Shown: positions 39,070 to 48,653, numbered from the stretch's first letter. The stretch is 64,000 nucleotides of DNA from Phytopseudomonas seleniipraecipitans (GCF_900102335.1 NZ_FNBM01000006.1:186001-250000); one strand, 5' to 3'. Notes: generated by a model not told the origin, from the sequence alone. Numbers and translations: made by a program.

Positions 39070-40482
39070 TCAGGTCTGTGGCTGCCAGCCGCCACCCAGC
39101 GCCTTGTAGATAGCGACAATGCCCTGGTACAGCTCGACCTCGGCCTGGGCTTGGCTGTCTTCAGCTGCCAGCCGCTCGCGCTCGGCATCGAGCAACACCA
39201 GAAAGTCAGCGGTACCTTCGCGATACTGCAATCCGGCCTGAGCCGCCGCCGCGCGACTGGCCTCCGACTGGCGCGCCAGGGCGAGCAGGCGTTCCTGACG
39301 TTTGCCGTAATCGCTGAAGGCGTTTTCAGACTCTTCCAGGGCGAGCAGCACCTGCTGCTCATAACCGGCCAGCGCGCCATCGGCATCTGCTTCGGAGCCG
39401 CGCAGGCGGGCGCGTACGCTGCCCAGGTCGAACGCGGCCCAACTGATGGTCGGGGCTACGCTCCAGGCACGCGCCGCTGACGAGCCCAATTGCGAGCCGC
39501 GGCCCGCGGTGAATCCAAGGAAGCCAGACAGGCTGACCCGCGGGAACAGGTCCGCGGTGGCCACTCCGACCTGGGCTGTGGCGGCGGCCAGTTTGCGCTC
39601 GGCGGCGCGAATGTCCGGGCGACGGCGCAGCAACTCGCCAGAGTCGCCGATCGGCAACGCCTTGGCGATAGCGGGCAGGGGACGCGGCGCCAGGTCCACG
39701 CTGAGCTGATCCGGCCGCTGGCCGAGCAGGGTAGCGATGCGGTTGCGGGCACGTACCTGTTCGGCCTGCAGGCGAGGCACCGTGGCTTCGGTCGCGGCCA
39801 GCCGCGCATCTGAGCGCAGCACGTCCAGTTCGCTGCCGACACCGGCCTCACGACGCCGCTCGATGATGTCCCGCGACGAACGCTGGTTCTCCAGGTCGTC
39901 CCGAGCAATACGCTCGCGCAGTTGAGCGCCACGTAGCGTTCCGTAGGCATCCACCAGCTCGGCAATCAGGCTGACTTGCAGTTGCTGGTAGTCGGCCTGA
40001 GCGACATCAATCTGCGCTTCGCTGGCTTCCAGTTGGCGCTGAATACGGCCGAACAAATCGAGCTCCCAGGCCATGTCCAGGCCCAGGTCATAACGCTCCG
40101 CATTGATTCGTTCCTCGGTCACGCCAGGTTGCTGGCCCTTGCCGATTTCGCTGCTGGCCCGGCTGGTCACCGTGGGCAAGCGGTCATTGGCGACATCGTC
40201 ACGGATCGACCTGGCGGCGCGCAGGCGGGCGTAGGCCACACGCAGCTCACGGTTGTCCTGTAGCGACTGTTGCACCAGCTGGCTCAGGGTCGGGTCTTCG
40301 AACTGCTGCCACCATTGGGCTTCAAAGCGGCTGCTGTCGTAAGCGGCCCCGGCGCTGTGCGCCGAGGTCACGGTGGTGCTTTCCGGCGCCTGGTAGTCAG
40401 GGCCGACCGCACAGGCGGTAAGCGCCAGGGCCAGGGCAGTCAGCAGCAGGCTACGAGGGATCATGTCGGTCAGCGAATTCAT
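39070..40482 (-). CDS. oprN: Outer-membrane efflux channel OprN
   Basis: OprN (470 residues) is the TolC-like outer-membrane channel of a tripartite RND pump. A lipobox LTAC (C24) follows a short hydrophobic leader, so it should be a lipoprotein, like the NodT/OprM group. Family segments QSLQDNRELRVAYARLRAAR and SYLGFTAGRGS-like (here LSGFLGFTAGRGSQLGSSAARAW) match OprN of PAO1 from memory closely. AGGAGGTGCAAGC precedes the ATG, which overlaps the mexF stop (ATGA). It is the third gene of the mexEF-oprN operon and is followed by a strong terminator. Confidence 0.92.
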   Translation of the reverse strand: MNSLTDMIPRSLLLTALALALTACAVGPDYQAPESTTVTSAHSAGAAYDSSRFEAQWWQQFEDPTLSQLVQQSLQDNRELRVAYARLRAARSIRDDVANDRLPTVTSRASSEIGKGQQPGVTEERINAERYDLGLDMAWELDLFGRIQRQLEASEAQIDVAQADYQQLQVSLIAELVDAYGTLRGAQLRERIARDDLENQRSSRDIIERRREAGVGSELDVLRSDARLAATEATVPRLQAEQVRARNRIATLLGQRPDQLSVDLAPRPLPAIAKALPIGDSGELLRRRPDIRAAERKLAAATAQVGVATADLFPRVSLSGFLGFTAGRGSQLGSSAARAWSVAPTISWAAFDLGSVRARLRGSEADADGALAGYEQQVLLALEESENAFSDYGKRQERLLALARQSEASRAAAAQAGLQYREGTADFLVLLDAERERLAAEDSQAQAEVELYQGIVAIYKALGGGWQPQT

Positions 40483-43400
40483 GCTTGCACCTCCTGCACA
40501 CGTGCAGCCTTGCGTGCCTCGCGTTTTTCCACGAATGCGCGGATCAGCACATAGAACACTGGCGTCAGCAACAGGCCGAAGAAGGTCACCCCGAGCATGC
40601 CGCTGAACACCGCGACGCCCATCGCATGACGCATTTCCGCACCGGCGCCGCTCGACAACACCAGGGGCACCACGCCCATGATGAACGCGAAGCTGGTCAT
40701 CAGGATCGGCCGCAAGCGCAGGCGGCAGGCTTCCAGCACCGCAGCGACGCGATCGAGGCCATGCTCCTGTTGCTCTTTGGCGAACTCGACGATCAGGATG
40801 GCGTTCTTGCACGCCAATCCCACCAGTACGATCAGTCCGATCTGCGTGAAGATGTTGTTGTCACCGCCCGCCAGGATCACACCGGTGATGGCCGACAGCA
40901 GCGTCATCGGCACGATCAGGATCACCGCCAGCGGCAGGCTCCAGCTTTCGTACTGAGCAGCCAGCACCAGGAAGGCCAGCAGCACACAGAGTGGGAACAC
41001 GAACAGCGCTGTGTTGCCGGCGAGGATCTGCTGATAGGTCAGCTCGGTCCACTCGAAGCTCATGCCGTTGGGCAGTTCTTCCTTGAGCAGTTTGGCCATT
41101 GCCGCTTCGGCCTGCCCGGAGCTGTAGCCAGGCGCCGCCGCACCGTTGATTTCCGCGGTGATGAAGCCGTTGTAATGCATCACCCGGTCGGGGCCGGAGC
41201 TATCGCTGACCTTCACGAAGGTCGACAACGGAATCATCTCGCCGCGGTTGTTGCGCACCTTCAGTTGACCAATCTGCTCGGCCTCCAGGCGGAACTGCTG
41301 ATCGGCCTGCACGTTGACCTGGTAAGTGCGGCCAAAACGGTTGAAGTCGTTGGCGTACAGCGAACCGAGGTAGACCTGCATTGTGTCGAAGATCTGATCG
41401 ATGTCCACGCCGTGGGTCTTGGCCTTCTCACGGTCGATGTTGGCCTCCACCTGCGGCACGTTGACCTGGTAGCTGGTGAACAAGCCGGCCAATTCTGGTA
41501 CCTGACGGCTCTTGGCGATGATGTTCTGGGTTTGTGTGTACAGCTCGTCATAGCCGAGATTGGCGCGATCCTGAATCTGCACGCGGAAGCCGCCGATGGT
41601 GCCAAGGCCCATCACCGGTGGTGGCGGGAAGATGGCGATATAGGCTTCCTGAATGCCGGCGAACTGCCCATTGAGCTCGGCCGCGATGGCATTTGCGCTC
41701 AAGGATGGGTCCTTGCGGTCGCCAAAATCTTTCAGGGTGACGAACACGATGCCGCTGTTCGGGCTGTTGGTGAAACCGTTGATCGACAGCCCAGGGAAGG
41801 CCACAGTGTTGGCCACGCCGGGGTGCTTGGAGGCGATGTCGGACATGCGCTTGATAACCGCTTCGCTGCGGTCCAGGCTGGCAGCGTCCGGCAATTGCGC
41901 GAAGGCGACCAGATACTGTTTGTCCTGCGGCGGCACGAAGCCGGTCGGCGTGCTGGCGAAGCCCAGGTAGGTCAGGCCCATGAGGCCCGCATAGACGATC
42001 AGGGCGATGCCGCTGCCACGCAATACGCGGCGCACGGTACCCACGTAACCATTGCTGGCCCGCTCGAAAACGCGGTTGAACGGCGCGAACAGCCAGCCGC
42101 CGAACAGACGATCCAGGCCACGGGAGAAACGGTCCTTGGGCTCGTGGTGACCTTTGAGCAGCACCGCAGCCAGGGCCGGCGACAGGGTCAGGGAGTTGAA
42201 GGCCGAGATCACCGTGGAGATGGCGATGGTCAGCGCGAATTGCTGATAGAACTGCCCGGTAAGGCCGGAAATGAACGCCGTCGGGATGAACACCGCGCAC
42301 AGCACCAGGGCCGTGGCGACGATAGGGCCGGTTACTTCCTTCATCGCCTGCTTGGTAGCCTCGACCGGCGTCTTGCCGAGCCCGATGTTGCGCTCGACGT
42401 TCTCCACCACGACGATGGCGTCGTCCACCACGATGCCGATCGCCAGTACCAAACCGAACAGCGACAGGGCGTTGAGCGAGAAGCCGAACATGTGCATCAC
42501 CGCGAAGGTGCCGATCAGCGACACCGGCACCGCGGCCAGGGGAATGATCGAGGCGCGCCAGGTCTGCAGGAACAGGATCACCACCAGCACCACCAGCACG
42601 ATGGCCTCGAGCAGGGTGTGCACCACCGCCTCGATGGAGCCGCGTACGAAGATGGTCGGGTCGTAGACGATTTCGTAATCCACGCCCTGGGGGAAGCTTT
42701 GCTTCAGTTCAGCCATGCGCTCACGCACCGCATCGGAAATGGCGATGGCGTTGGAACCCGGGCGCTGAAAGATCGGCATGGCCACCGCAGGCTGGTTGTT
42801 GAGCAGCGAACGCAGGGCATATTGCTCGGAGCCCAGCTCAATCCGTGCAATGTCCTTGAGGCGAGTGATTTCACCGTTCTCGCCAGCACGGATGACGATG
42901 TTCTCGAACTCTTCTTCGCTGACCAGGCGGCCCTGGGCATTGATCGACAGCTGGAAGCTGGTGTCACTGGCGGCGGGCGGTGCGCCCAGCGAGCCGGCGG
43001 CTACCTGGCGGTTCTGCTCACGGATGGCGTTGACCACGTCGGTGGCGGTCAGCCCGCGCGAGGCGACCTTGTCCGGGTCCAGCCAGACGCGCATCGAGTA
43101 GTCACCGAGGCCGAACAGACGCACATCACCGACACCGTCCAGACGTGACAGCTCGTCCTTGATGTTCAACGCGGCGTAGTTGGACAGGTAGAGCATGTCG
43201 TAGGTGTTATCCGGCGACGTCAGATGGACCACCATGGTCATGTCCGGCGAGGCCTTGTCGACCGTCACGCCGAGGCGCTGAACTTCGGTCGGCAGCGTCG
43301 GCATGGTGCGCGTCACACGGTTCTGAACCTGCACCTGCGCGGTGTCCAGATTGGTACCCAGCGCGAAGGTGATGGTCAGCGTCATGCGGCCATCGTTGTT

Positions 43401-43652
43401 GGCCTGCGACGACATGTAGAGCATGCCCTCGACGCCAACGATGGCCTGTTCCAGGGGCGAGGCAACGGTTTCACCGATGACCTTGGGGTTGGCACCTGGG
43501 AAGTTGGCAGTCACCACCACGGTGGGCGGTACGACTTCCGGGTATTCGCTGATCGGCAGCTGGAACAGCGAGATGGCTCCGCCGATCAAGATGATCAACG
43601 ACAGCACGGCGGCGAAGATCGGCCTTTGGATGAAGAACTGGGAAAAGTTCAT
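40479..43652 (-). CDS. mexF: RND efflux transporter MexF
   Basis: MexF (1057 residues) is the inner-membrane proton-drug antiporter of the pump. The sequence follows the PAO1 MexF I remember almost throughout (MNFSQFFIQRPIFAAVLSLI, SQFRLEAEQIGQLKVRNNRGEM). The AcrB-type proton relay aspartates appear in IGIVVDDAIVVVENVERN, and the C-terminal ALVGLACKNAILIVEFAKE repeat is intact. In PAO1 this pump exports chloramphenicol, quinolones, trimethoprim and quinolone signal precursors. AGGA precedes the start; mexE ends 105 bases upstream. Confidence 0.95.
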   Translation of the reverse strand: MNFSQFFIQRPIFAAVLSLIILIGGAISLFQLPISEYPEVVPPTVVVTANFPGANPKVIGETVASPLEQAIVGVEGMLYMSSQANNDGRMTLTITFALGTNLDTAQVQVQNRVTRTMPTLPTEVQRLGVTVDKASPDMTMVVHLTSPDNTYDMLYLSNYAALNIKDELSRLDGVGDVRLFGLGDYSMRVWLDPDKVASRGLTATDVVNAIREQNRQVAAGSLGAPPAASDTSFQLSINAQGRLVSEEEFENIVIRAGENGEITRLKDIARIELGSEQYALRSLLNNQPAVAMPIFQRPGSNAIAISDAVRERMAELKQSFPQGVDYEIVYDPTIFVRGSIEAVVHTLLEAIVLVVLVVILFLQTWRASIIPLAAVPVSLIGTFAVMHMFGFSLNALSLFGLVLAIGIVVDDAIVVVENVERNIGLGKTPVEATKQAMKEVTGPIVATALVLCAVFIPTAFISGLTGQFYQQFALTIAISTVISAFNSLTLSPALAAVLLKGHHEPKDRFSRGLDRLFGGWLFAPFNRVFERASNGYVGTVRRVLRGSGIALIVYAGLMGLTYLGFASTPTGFVPPQDKQYLVAFAQLPDAASLDRSEAVIKRMSDIASKHPGVANTVAFPGLSINGFTNSPNSGIVFVTLKDFGDRKDPSLSANAIAAELNGQFAGIQEAYIAIFPPPPVMGLGTIGGFRVQIQDRANLGYDELYTQTQNIIAKSRQVPELAGLFTSYQVNVPQVEANIDREKAKTHGVDIDQIFDTMQVYLGSLYANDFNRFGRTYQVNVQADQQFRLEAEQIGQLKVRNNRGEMIPLSTFVKVSDSSGPDRVMHYNGFITAEINGAAAPGYSSGQAEAAMAKLLKEELPNGMSFEWTELTYQQILAGNTALFVFPLCVLLAFLVLAAQYESWSLPLAVILIVPMTLLSAITGVILAGGDNNIFTQIGLIVLVGLACKNAILIVEFAKEQQEHGLDRVAAVLEACRLRLRPILMTSFAFIMGVVPLVLSSGAGAEMRHAMGVAVFSGMLGVTFFGLLLTPVFYVLIRAFVEKREARKAARVQEVQA

Positions 43653-43757
43653 CGCAGGTGTTCCTTTGTTTAGCGGACACAGTCCAGCCTGCCCACGCCA
43701 TCATCGGCGCGAGCAGGTTCTAGGGGATATGTAAGGGGGAGGGCGAGGCCCAGGTTG

Positions 43758-44990
43758 TTACTTGAGGCTGACCTTCAGCGGCTGATCATCACGCGCGGCA
43801 CGGGCCGTAGCCACCGCACGGCGTTGGCGCTCAAGTGCCGCGAGGGTTTTCTCGTCGGCCATCGGCACGGCTTGCGGGTCTACGGTGCTGCCCGGTATTG
43901 CTCGCTGCAAACCGTTGACCACGATGCGTTCGCCCTTGGCCAGGCCATCGCGGACGATACGCAGCCCCTCCAGCTTCGGCCCTAGTTTCACGGAGCGGTA
44001 GACGACCTTGTTGTCCGAACCGAGCACCAACACGAACTTCTTGCCGAGATCAGTACCGACGGCGACATCCTGAATCAGGGTGGCGTCGTAGGTGCTGCTG
44101 CCGACCAGCTTCAACCGCGCATAAAGGCCTGGAGTGAAGCGTCCATCGGCGTTGTCGAACACCGCACGGCCGCGGATGGTGCCGGTTCGCGGGTTGACTT
44201 GGTTATCGAGAAAGTCCAGTTGGCCAAGGTGCGAGTTGCCGTCTTCGTTGGACAGGCCCAGGTACACCGGGCTCTTGCCGCGGCTATCCTGGCCGGACTG
44301 GCGGGCCAGCTCGGTGTACTTGAGGAATGCACGCTCGTCGGCGTCGAAGTAGGCATACACCTTGTCGGTGGATACCACGGAGGTCAGCAGTGACTCACTG
44401 GCGGTAACCAGGTTACCGGCGGTGACCTCGGCCCGGCTGACGCGGCCATTGATGGGCGCGATCACGCGCGTGAAGCTGAGGTTGAGACGGGCGTTATCGA
44501 GTTCGGCCTGGATGCCAGCGACGGCAGCCTGAGCTTCCTGGGCAGCGGTTTTACGGGCGTCGGCGAGCTCGGTGGAAATCGCATTGCCCTCACGCAGACG
44601 CTCGCCGCGGCGCGCTTCGCTGACGGTGCGAGCCTGATTGGCGCGAGCTTGCTGCAGCTGGGCGTCGAGACGCTTGACCTCGGCCTGGAAGGGGCGCGGA
44701 TCGATCTGGAACAGCAGGTCGCCTTTCTTAACCAGGGCGCCTTCGGTGAAACTCACCTTGTCGACGAAGCCCGAAACCCGTGGGCGAATCTGGACCGATT
44801 CTGGCGCTTCGAGACGACCTGTGAACTCGTCCCACTCGTTGAGCGGTTGTTCGATGACTTCGGCAACGCTGACTTTCGCTGCGGGCATCTGCTGCTGCGC
44901 AACGTCCTCGCTCTTGCCGCAAGCGGCAAGCACCAACGTCGCGGCCAGTGCCAGGGGGAAGTGCCAGAGCTTGGTGTTGGGCTGTTCCAT
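43758..44990 (-). CDS. mexE: RND efflux membrane-fusion protein MexE
   Basis: MexE (410 residues) links MexF to OprN. A lipoprotein signal with C24 (LAAC) starts the protein, then APKVSVAEVIEQPLNEWDEFTGRLEAPESVQIRPRVSG-like segments (here AKVSVAEVIEQPLNEWDEF and GRLEAPESVQIRP), a helical hairpin and lipoyl domain. I start at 44990 (MEQPNTKLW); the extra 18 codons upstream lack a signal and the ribosome site is weak in both cases. It is the first gene of the operon, controlled by MexT. Confidence 0.94.
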   Translation of the reverse strand: MEQPNTKLWHFPLALAATLVLAACGKSEDVAQQQMPAAKVSVAEVIEQPLNEWDEFTGRLEAPESVQIRPRVSGFVDKVSFTEGALVKKGDLLFQIDPRPFQAEVKRLDAQLQQARANQARTVSEARRGERLREGNAISTELADARKTAAQEAQAAVAGIQAELDNARLNLSFTRVIAPINGRVSRAEVTAGNLVTASESLLTSVVSTDKVYAYFDADERAFLKYTELARQSGQDSRGKSPVYLGLSNEDGNSHLGQLDFLDNQVNPRTGTIRGRAVFDNADGRFTPGLYARLKLVGSSTYDATLIQDVAVGTDLGKKFVLVLGSDNKVVYRSVKLGPKLEGLRIVRDGLAKGERIVVNGLQRAIPGSTVDPQAVPMADEKTLAALERQRRAVATARAARDDQPLKVSLK

Positions 44991-45074
44991 GATTACGATC
45001 CGCCAAGGTGTAGTGATGGAGGCGGAGTCTGGTCCCGGCAACATCCGGGAACGAATCGAACGGCGCGAAGATAG

Positions 45075-45096
45075 ATATCACTGCGAATGATGATAT
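45075..45096. promoter_or_regulatory. Candidate MexT (nod-box-like) site upstream of mexE
   Basis: A dyad ATATCA (45075-45080), ten bases, TGATAT (45091-45096) lies about 85 bases upstream of the mexE ATG. Read on the minus strand it contains ATCA, five bases, AGTGAT, close to the remembered MexT consensus ATCA-N5-GTCGAT-N4-ACYAT; the last block is weak. Confidence 0.5.
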
Positions 45097-45162
45097 TACG
45101 TTTTGGAATATAAATAGCAAGCTAGCTATCTATAGAGCATAGGCCGAGCGCTTACCATCTCG

Positions 45163-46080
45163 CTATTCGAGACTGTCGGGGTCGCCAAAGAACATCTGAA
45201 TGCGCGAGCGTAGCCAGCGCTCGGCCGGGTCATTGTCCTGCGCACCGCGCCAGGCCATGGACATCTCGAAGCTGCTGCTTTCGAACGGCGGGTCCTCGGC
45301 GCGCAAACCGCCGGCCGCAGTGAGCGTGGCGGCTGTGTAATCGGGAACCACAGCTATCAGATCGGTGCCAGCGAGCAGGGTGCCCAGGCCGTTGAACTGT
45401 GGCACGGCCAGCACGACCTTGCGGCTGCGGTCGAGACGGGCCAATTGCTCGTCGACGAAACCATTGAGGTCACCCGCGAACGACACCATTGCATGGGGAC
45501 GTGCGCAGTATTCATCGAGGCTCAGGGTGCCTGGCACTGCATCGGCACGCAGCAACTTGGGCTTGCTGCGGCGCAACGTCTTGCGTTTGGCGTTGGCGGG
45601 CAATTCCTCGGTGTAACTGACTCCGACGGATATCTCACCGGACGCCAGCAGGTTAGGCATCAGCAGGTAATTGGCACGGCGCACCACCAGCACCACGTTG
45701 GGCGCTTCGGAGCGCAGGCGGCGGAGCAGGGCAGGCAACAGGGCGAACTCGACGTCGTCGGACAAACCGACACGAAACACCGCAGTGCTGGTCGCAGGAT
45801 CGAACTCCGAAGCGCGGCTCACCGCCGTCGAGATCGAATCGAGCGCCGGCGAGAGCAGGGCGAAGATCTCCTGCGCACGGGCAGTGGGCTCCATGCTCCG
45901 ACCAGTGCGCACGAACAGCGGATCATCGAACAGGCTGCGCAGGCGTGACAGCGCTGCGCTGATCGCTGGCTGACCGAGGAACAGCTTTTCCGCTGCGCGG
46001 GTCACGCTGCGTTCGTGCATGAGTGTTTCGAACACGATCAACAGGTTGAGATCGAGACGGCGCAGGTCGTTGCGGTTCAT
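45163..46080 (-). CDS. mexT: LysR-type activator MexT
   Basis: MexT (305 residues) is a LysR regulator with a winged-helix domain in the first 65 residues (SVTRAAEKLFLGQPAISAALSRLR) and an effector domain after it. The whole sequence, including SVGVSYTEELPANAKRKTLRRSKPKLLRAD and the C-terminal AWRGAQDNDPAERWLRSRI, matches PAO1 MexT as remembered. It should activate the downstream mexEF-oprN operon and the divergent mexS. No frameshift or internal deletion is seen, unlike several PAO1 lines where mexT is disrupted. mexE lies 172 bases downstream of its stop. Confidence 0.94.
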   Translation of the reverse strand: MNRNDLRRLDLNLLIVFETLMHERSVTRAAEKLFLGQPAISAALSRLRSLFDDPLFVRTGRSMEPTARAQEIFALLSPALDSISTAVSRASEFDPATSTAVFRVGLSDDVEFALLPALLRRLRSEAPNVVLVVRRANYLLMPNLLASGEISVGVSYTEELPANAKRKTLRRSKPKLLRADAVPGTLSLDEYCARPHAMVSFAGDLNGFVDEQLARLDRSRKVVLAVPQFNGLGTLLAGTDLIAVVPDYTAATLTAAGGLRAEDPPFESSSFEMSMAWRGAQDNDPAERWLRSRIQMFFGDPDSLE

Positions 46081-46211
46081 CCGGGTACCAATGTGCGGGC
46101 TTGCCAGAGCGGGACGCTAGTGAGAGCCTTGTACGCCAATAGTACGAGCACTTGAGCGAATTGGGGAAGACACCGGTCTCATCGATATATCCACACGTTC
46201 TAGCGGCCTTT

Positions 46212-46235
46212 ATCACTGCCAGGCATGACGACTAT
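46212..46235 (+). promoter_or_regulatory. Candidate MexT box between mexT and mexS
   Basis: On the plus strand ATCA (46212-46215), five bases, AGGCAT (46221-46226), four bases, ACTAT (46231-46235) fits ATCA-N5-GTCGAT-N4-ACYAT in spacing and in three of the blocks; the middle block matches only at its AT end. It is about 85 bases before mexS. Confidence 0.55.
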
Positions 46236-46244
46236 CAATAGTCG
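46229..46244. promoter_or_regulatory. Seven-bp perfect dyad in the mexT/mexS region
   Basis: CGACTAT and ATAGTCG flank CA. The dyad overlaps the last part of the candidate MexT box and lies about 76 bases before the mexS ATG. It may be part of the operator or an independent site. Confidence 0.4.
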
Positions 46245-46320
46245 CGGGTGGTGCAGGTAGAGGTCAGCAGATAAAGTCGATTCCAGTGAATACCCAATCC
46301 GCGATCAGTTGAGGTTGACG

Positions 46321-47337
46321 ATGTCCCGCATGATCCGTTTCCACAAGTTCGGCGACGCCAGCGTATTGCAGTGCGAAGAAGTGCCGACACCTACCCCCGC
46401 TGCGGGGGAGGTACTGGTACGCGTCCAAGCCCTCGGGGTTAGTTGGGGCGACGTATTGTGGCGCCAGAATCTGGCGTCGGAAGAAGCCAAATTACCTTCG
46501 GGTGTCGGTGCGGAACTGGCCGGCATCGTAGAAGCTGTGGGCGACGGCGTTGACGACCTCGCCGTCGGCACACCGATTGCCGCGTTCCCGGCCAGCACGC
46601 CTAATCGCTACCCGACCTGGGGCGACCTGGTGGTTGTGCCGCGTTTTGCCGTCACGCCGTACCCGGACGTGTTGTCGCCGCTGGAAGCCAGCGTGCACTA
46701 CACCGGTCTGCTGTTCGCCTATTTTGCGATGGTCGATCTGGCCAAGCTCCAAGCCGGGCAGCACGTGCTGATCACCGAAGCCTGCCATTGCCTGGCGCCG
46801 CAGTCGGTACAGCTGGCCAAGGCGTTGGGCGCCAAGGTGATCGTATCAACCAGCGTGCCGGACAGCCGCGAGTTCCTACGCGAGCTGGGCGCCGACAAGA
46901 TCATCTTTACCGAAGAGCAGGATCTGGTGCTGGAAGTTGAGCGCTACACCGAAGGCAAGGGCGCCGAAGTGATCCTCGACCATTGCGCCGGCCAGCAGCT
47001 GAAACTGCTCGGTGACGTGGCGGCGACGCGCGGCAAGCTGATTCTGTACGGCATCAATGGTGGCAACGATGCAGCGTTCCCGGCATGTGCGGCGTTCAAG
47101 AAGCATCTGCAGTTCTTCCGCCATTGCGTGCTGGATTTCACCGGCCATTCGGAGCTGGGTATCGAGCCGGATTACGCCGCCGTGCAGCGAGCGCTTGATC
47201 ACATCAACGCGCTCACCGCTGAGGGCTTGTTGAAACCACGTATCGACAAAACATTCCCGTTCGATGAGTTTGTCGATGCACACCGCTACATGGAAGCCTG
47301 TCCGGAACGCGGCCGCGTCGCCCTGACGCTGGAGTGA
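46321..47337 (+). CDS. mexS: Zinc-independent alcohol dehydrogenase family protein MexS
   Basis: MexS (338 residues; Qrh in other work) is an NADPH-dependent oxidoreductase-type protein of the medium-chain family. From memory, loss of mexS in PAO1 raises mexEF-oprN expression, probably through changed redox metabolites sensed by MexT. N-terminal MIRFHKFGDASVLQCEEVP, VGAELAGIVEAVG and the coenzyme-binding QSVQLAKALGAKVIVSTS are visible; zinc ligands of true alcohol dehydrogenases are absent. GAGG is six bases before the ATG. It is divergent from mexT, the order found in PAO1. Confidence 0.92.
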   Translation: MSRMIRFHKFGDASVLQCEEVPTPTPAAGEVLVRVQALGVSWGDVLWRQNLASEEAKLPSGVGAELAGIVEAVGDGVDDLAVGTPIAAFPASTPNRYPTWGDLVVVPRFAVTPYPDVLSPLEASVHYTGLLFAYFAMVDLAKLQAGQHVLITEACHCLAPQSVQLAKALGAKVIVSTSVPDSREFLRELGADKIIFTEEQDLVLEVERYTEGKGAEVILDHCAGQQLKLLGDVAATRGKLILYGINGGNDAAFPACAAFKKHLQFFRHCVLDFTGHSELGIEPDYAAVQRALDHINALTAEGLLKPRIDKTFPFDEFVDAHRYMEACPERGRVALTLE

Positions 47338-47355
47338 TCCGCAGCACAGCGAAAG

Positions 47356-47381
47356 AAGCCCGGCATAGACCGGGCTTTTTT
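47356..47381 (+). terminator. Rho-independent terminator of mexS
   Basis: An eight-base-pair stem AAGCCCGG / CCGGGCTT with a six-base loop is followed by TTTT, 18 bases after the mexS stop. Confidence 0.9.
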
Positions 47382-47467
47382 CTGGGGCGACACATCCCTG
47401 TGTCAGGAACCAAGCCTAGCGCGCGCCAGTGAAGGTTTGATGACCATCGCGGCGCTGCATGCCCGCA

Positions 47468-48493
47468 CTAGCTGCTTTCGCGAACACGCAATTCAAAGCC
47501 CAGATCGATACTCGGCGCGCCTGCGCGGCCATCGAGCATTTTCAGCAGCAAATTGGCGGCTTCTCGGCCCACTTCAGTGCGTGGCGTGTGGATCGAAGAC
47601 AGGCGAGGAACGGTGTGCGCAGAGGCCGGCAGATCATTGAAGCCCACTAGGGCGACGCGCTCTGGCACCGATATCGAGCAGCGCTGCGCCTCGAATAACG
47701 CGCCCTGTGCCAGGTCATCGTTGCAGAAGAAGATACCGTCGACATCCGGATGGCGCTGCATGAGCTCGCGAAATAGCTGGCAACCTAGCGCAATGGATGA
47801 GGGCAGGGGATGCAGCAGCTCTAGCGCCGGGTCATAGACGCCGGCGGCCTGCAAAGCCCGTCGAAATCCCTCACCCCGTTGCATTACGCGCGGGTCCAGC
47901 TGTGCGGCAACGTAAGCGAGCCGGCGGCGACCCTGCTGCAGCAGATGCTTGGCCACGGCCTCACCGGCCGCCTGCTGGGAAAAGCCTACGCTGGCGATGC
48001 CTGGTGCGCTGTTCAATTCCATCATGTGCACGCATGGGATTCGGCTGGCGGCGAGCAATTGCCGCGTACCTTCGGTGCGGTCGAAACCGGTCAGCAACAT
48101 GCCCATTGGCCGATACGGCAAGTAGTTGCGGACCAGCCGTTCTTCCTCGTCGCGGCAATAGTGGTAGTCGCCGATCAGCACTTCAATTCCGCGTGGACGC
48201 ATGACTTCATGAATCGCATCCAACGGCTCGATGAACAACTGGTTGGACAACGAAGGAATTAGCACGACCACTGAGGTGCTGCGCGCCGACGCGAGGGTGC
48301 GCGCCGCGGGGTTGGCCACATAACCCAGCTCGTTGGCCGCCTTGCGCACCCGCTCGGCTAGGTCCGCGCCCACCGTCGCCACGCCGCGCAACGCCCTTGA
48401 GGCGGTGATGGTAGACACACCGGCACGTGCGGCAACCTCTGCCAGCGTGGGCATACCTAGCGTTCGGGAGTTACTTTGCGTTGGAGATTTCAT
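47468..48493 (-). CDS. gntR: LacI-family gluconate repressor GntR
   Basis: GntR (341 residues) has an N-terminal LacI helix-turn-helix (PTLAEVAARAGVSTITASRALRG) and a periplasmic-binding-like sensor domain. It should repress gluconate uptake and phosphorylation and respond to gluconate or 6-phosphogluconate. I start at 48493 (MKSPTQSN); a longer frame opens at 48592, but one of the two operator-like sites would then fall inside the gene, which argues for the shorter form. It is divergent from gntK. Confidence 0.92.
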   Translation of the reverse strand: MKSPTQSNSRTLGMPTLAEVAARAGVSTITASRALRGVATVGADLAERVRKAANELGYVANPAARTLASARSTSVVVLIPSLSNQLFIEPLDAIHEVMRPRGIEVLIGDYHYCRDEEERLVRNYLPYRPMGMLLTGFDRTEGTRQLLAASRIPCVHMMELNSAPGIASVGFSQQAAGEAVAKHLLQQGRRRLAYVAAQLDPRVMQRGEGFRRALQAAGVYDPALELLHPLPSSIALGCQLFRELMQRHPDVDGIFFCNDDLAQGALFEAQRCSISVPERVALVGFNDLPASAHTVPRLSSIHTPRTEVGREAANLLLKMLDGRAGAPSIDLGFELRVRESS

Positions 48494-48529
48494 CGCGAGG
48501 GGGCTTGTCACGGGCTGGAATTGGCGATT

Positions 48530-48540
48530 AAGGTAGCGCT
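48530..48540 (+). promoter_or_regulatory. Candidate GntR operator, proximal to gntR
   Basis: AAGGTAGCGCT followed by GTCTC lies 37 bases upstream of the gntR start. It shares TAGCGCTGTCT with the second copy 124 bases away. From memory the P. aeruginosa GntR site is AC-N2-AAG-N-TAGCGCT; the last ten bases match. Confidence 0.62.
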
Positions 48541-48653
48541 GTCTCGGTGTCTTAGCAATGATGAGTGCAAAGCGCTCACGGCCCCGGTTCATTGTCCCTA
48601 GCGATTAAAAAGTACAATTCGAAGCAGCCGTTGCGCAGATTTTTTAGGTCTTC

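Noticed and set aside
40485..43148. 887-codon plus-strand frame across mexF
   Set aside because: It is antisense to mexF, whose RND motifs are complete; the His/Asp/Arg/Gln-rich product is typical of antisense frames in GC-rich genes.
47468..48592. Longer gntR starting at 48592
   Set aside because: It would add 33 residues before the helix-turn-helix and place one of the paired operator-like sites inside the gene.
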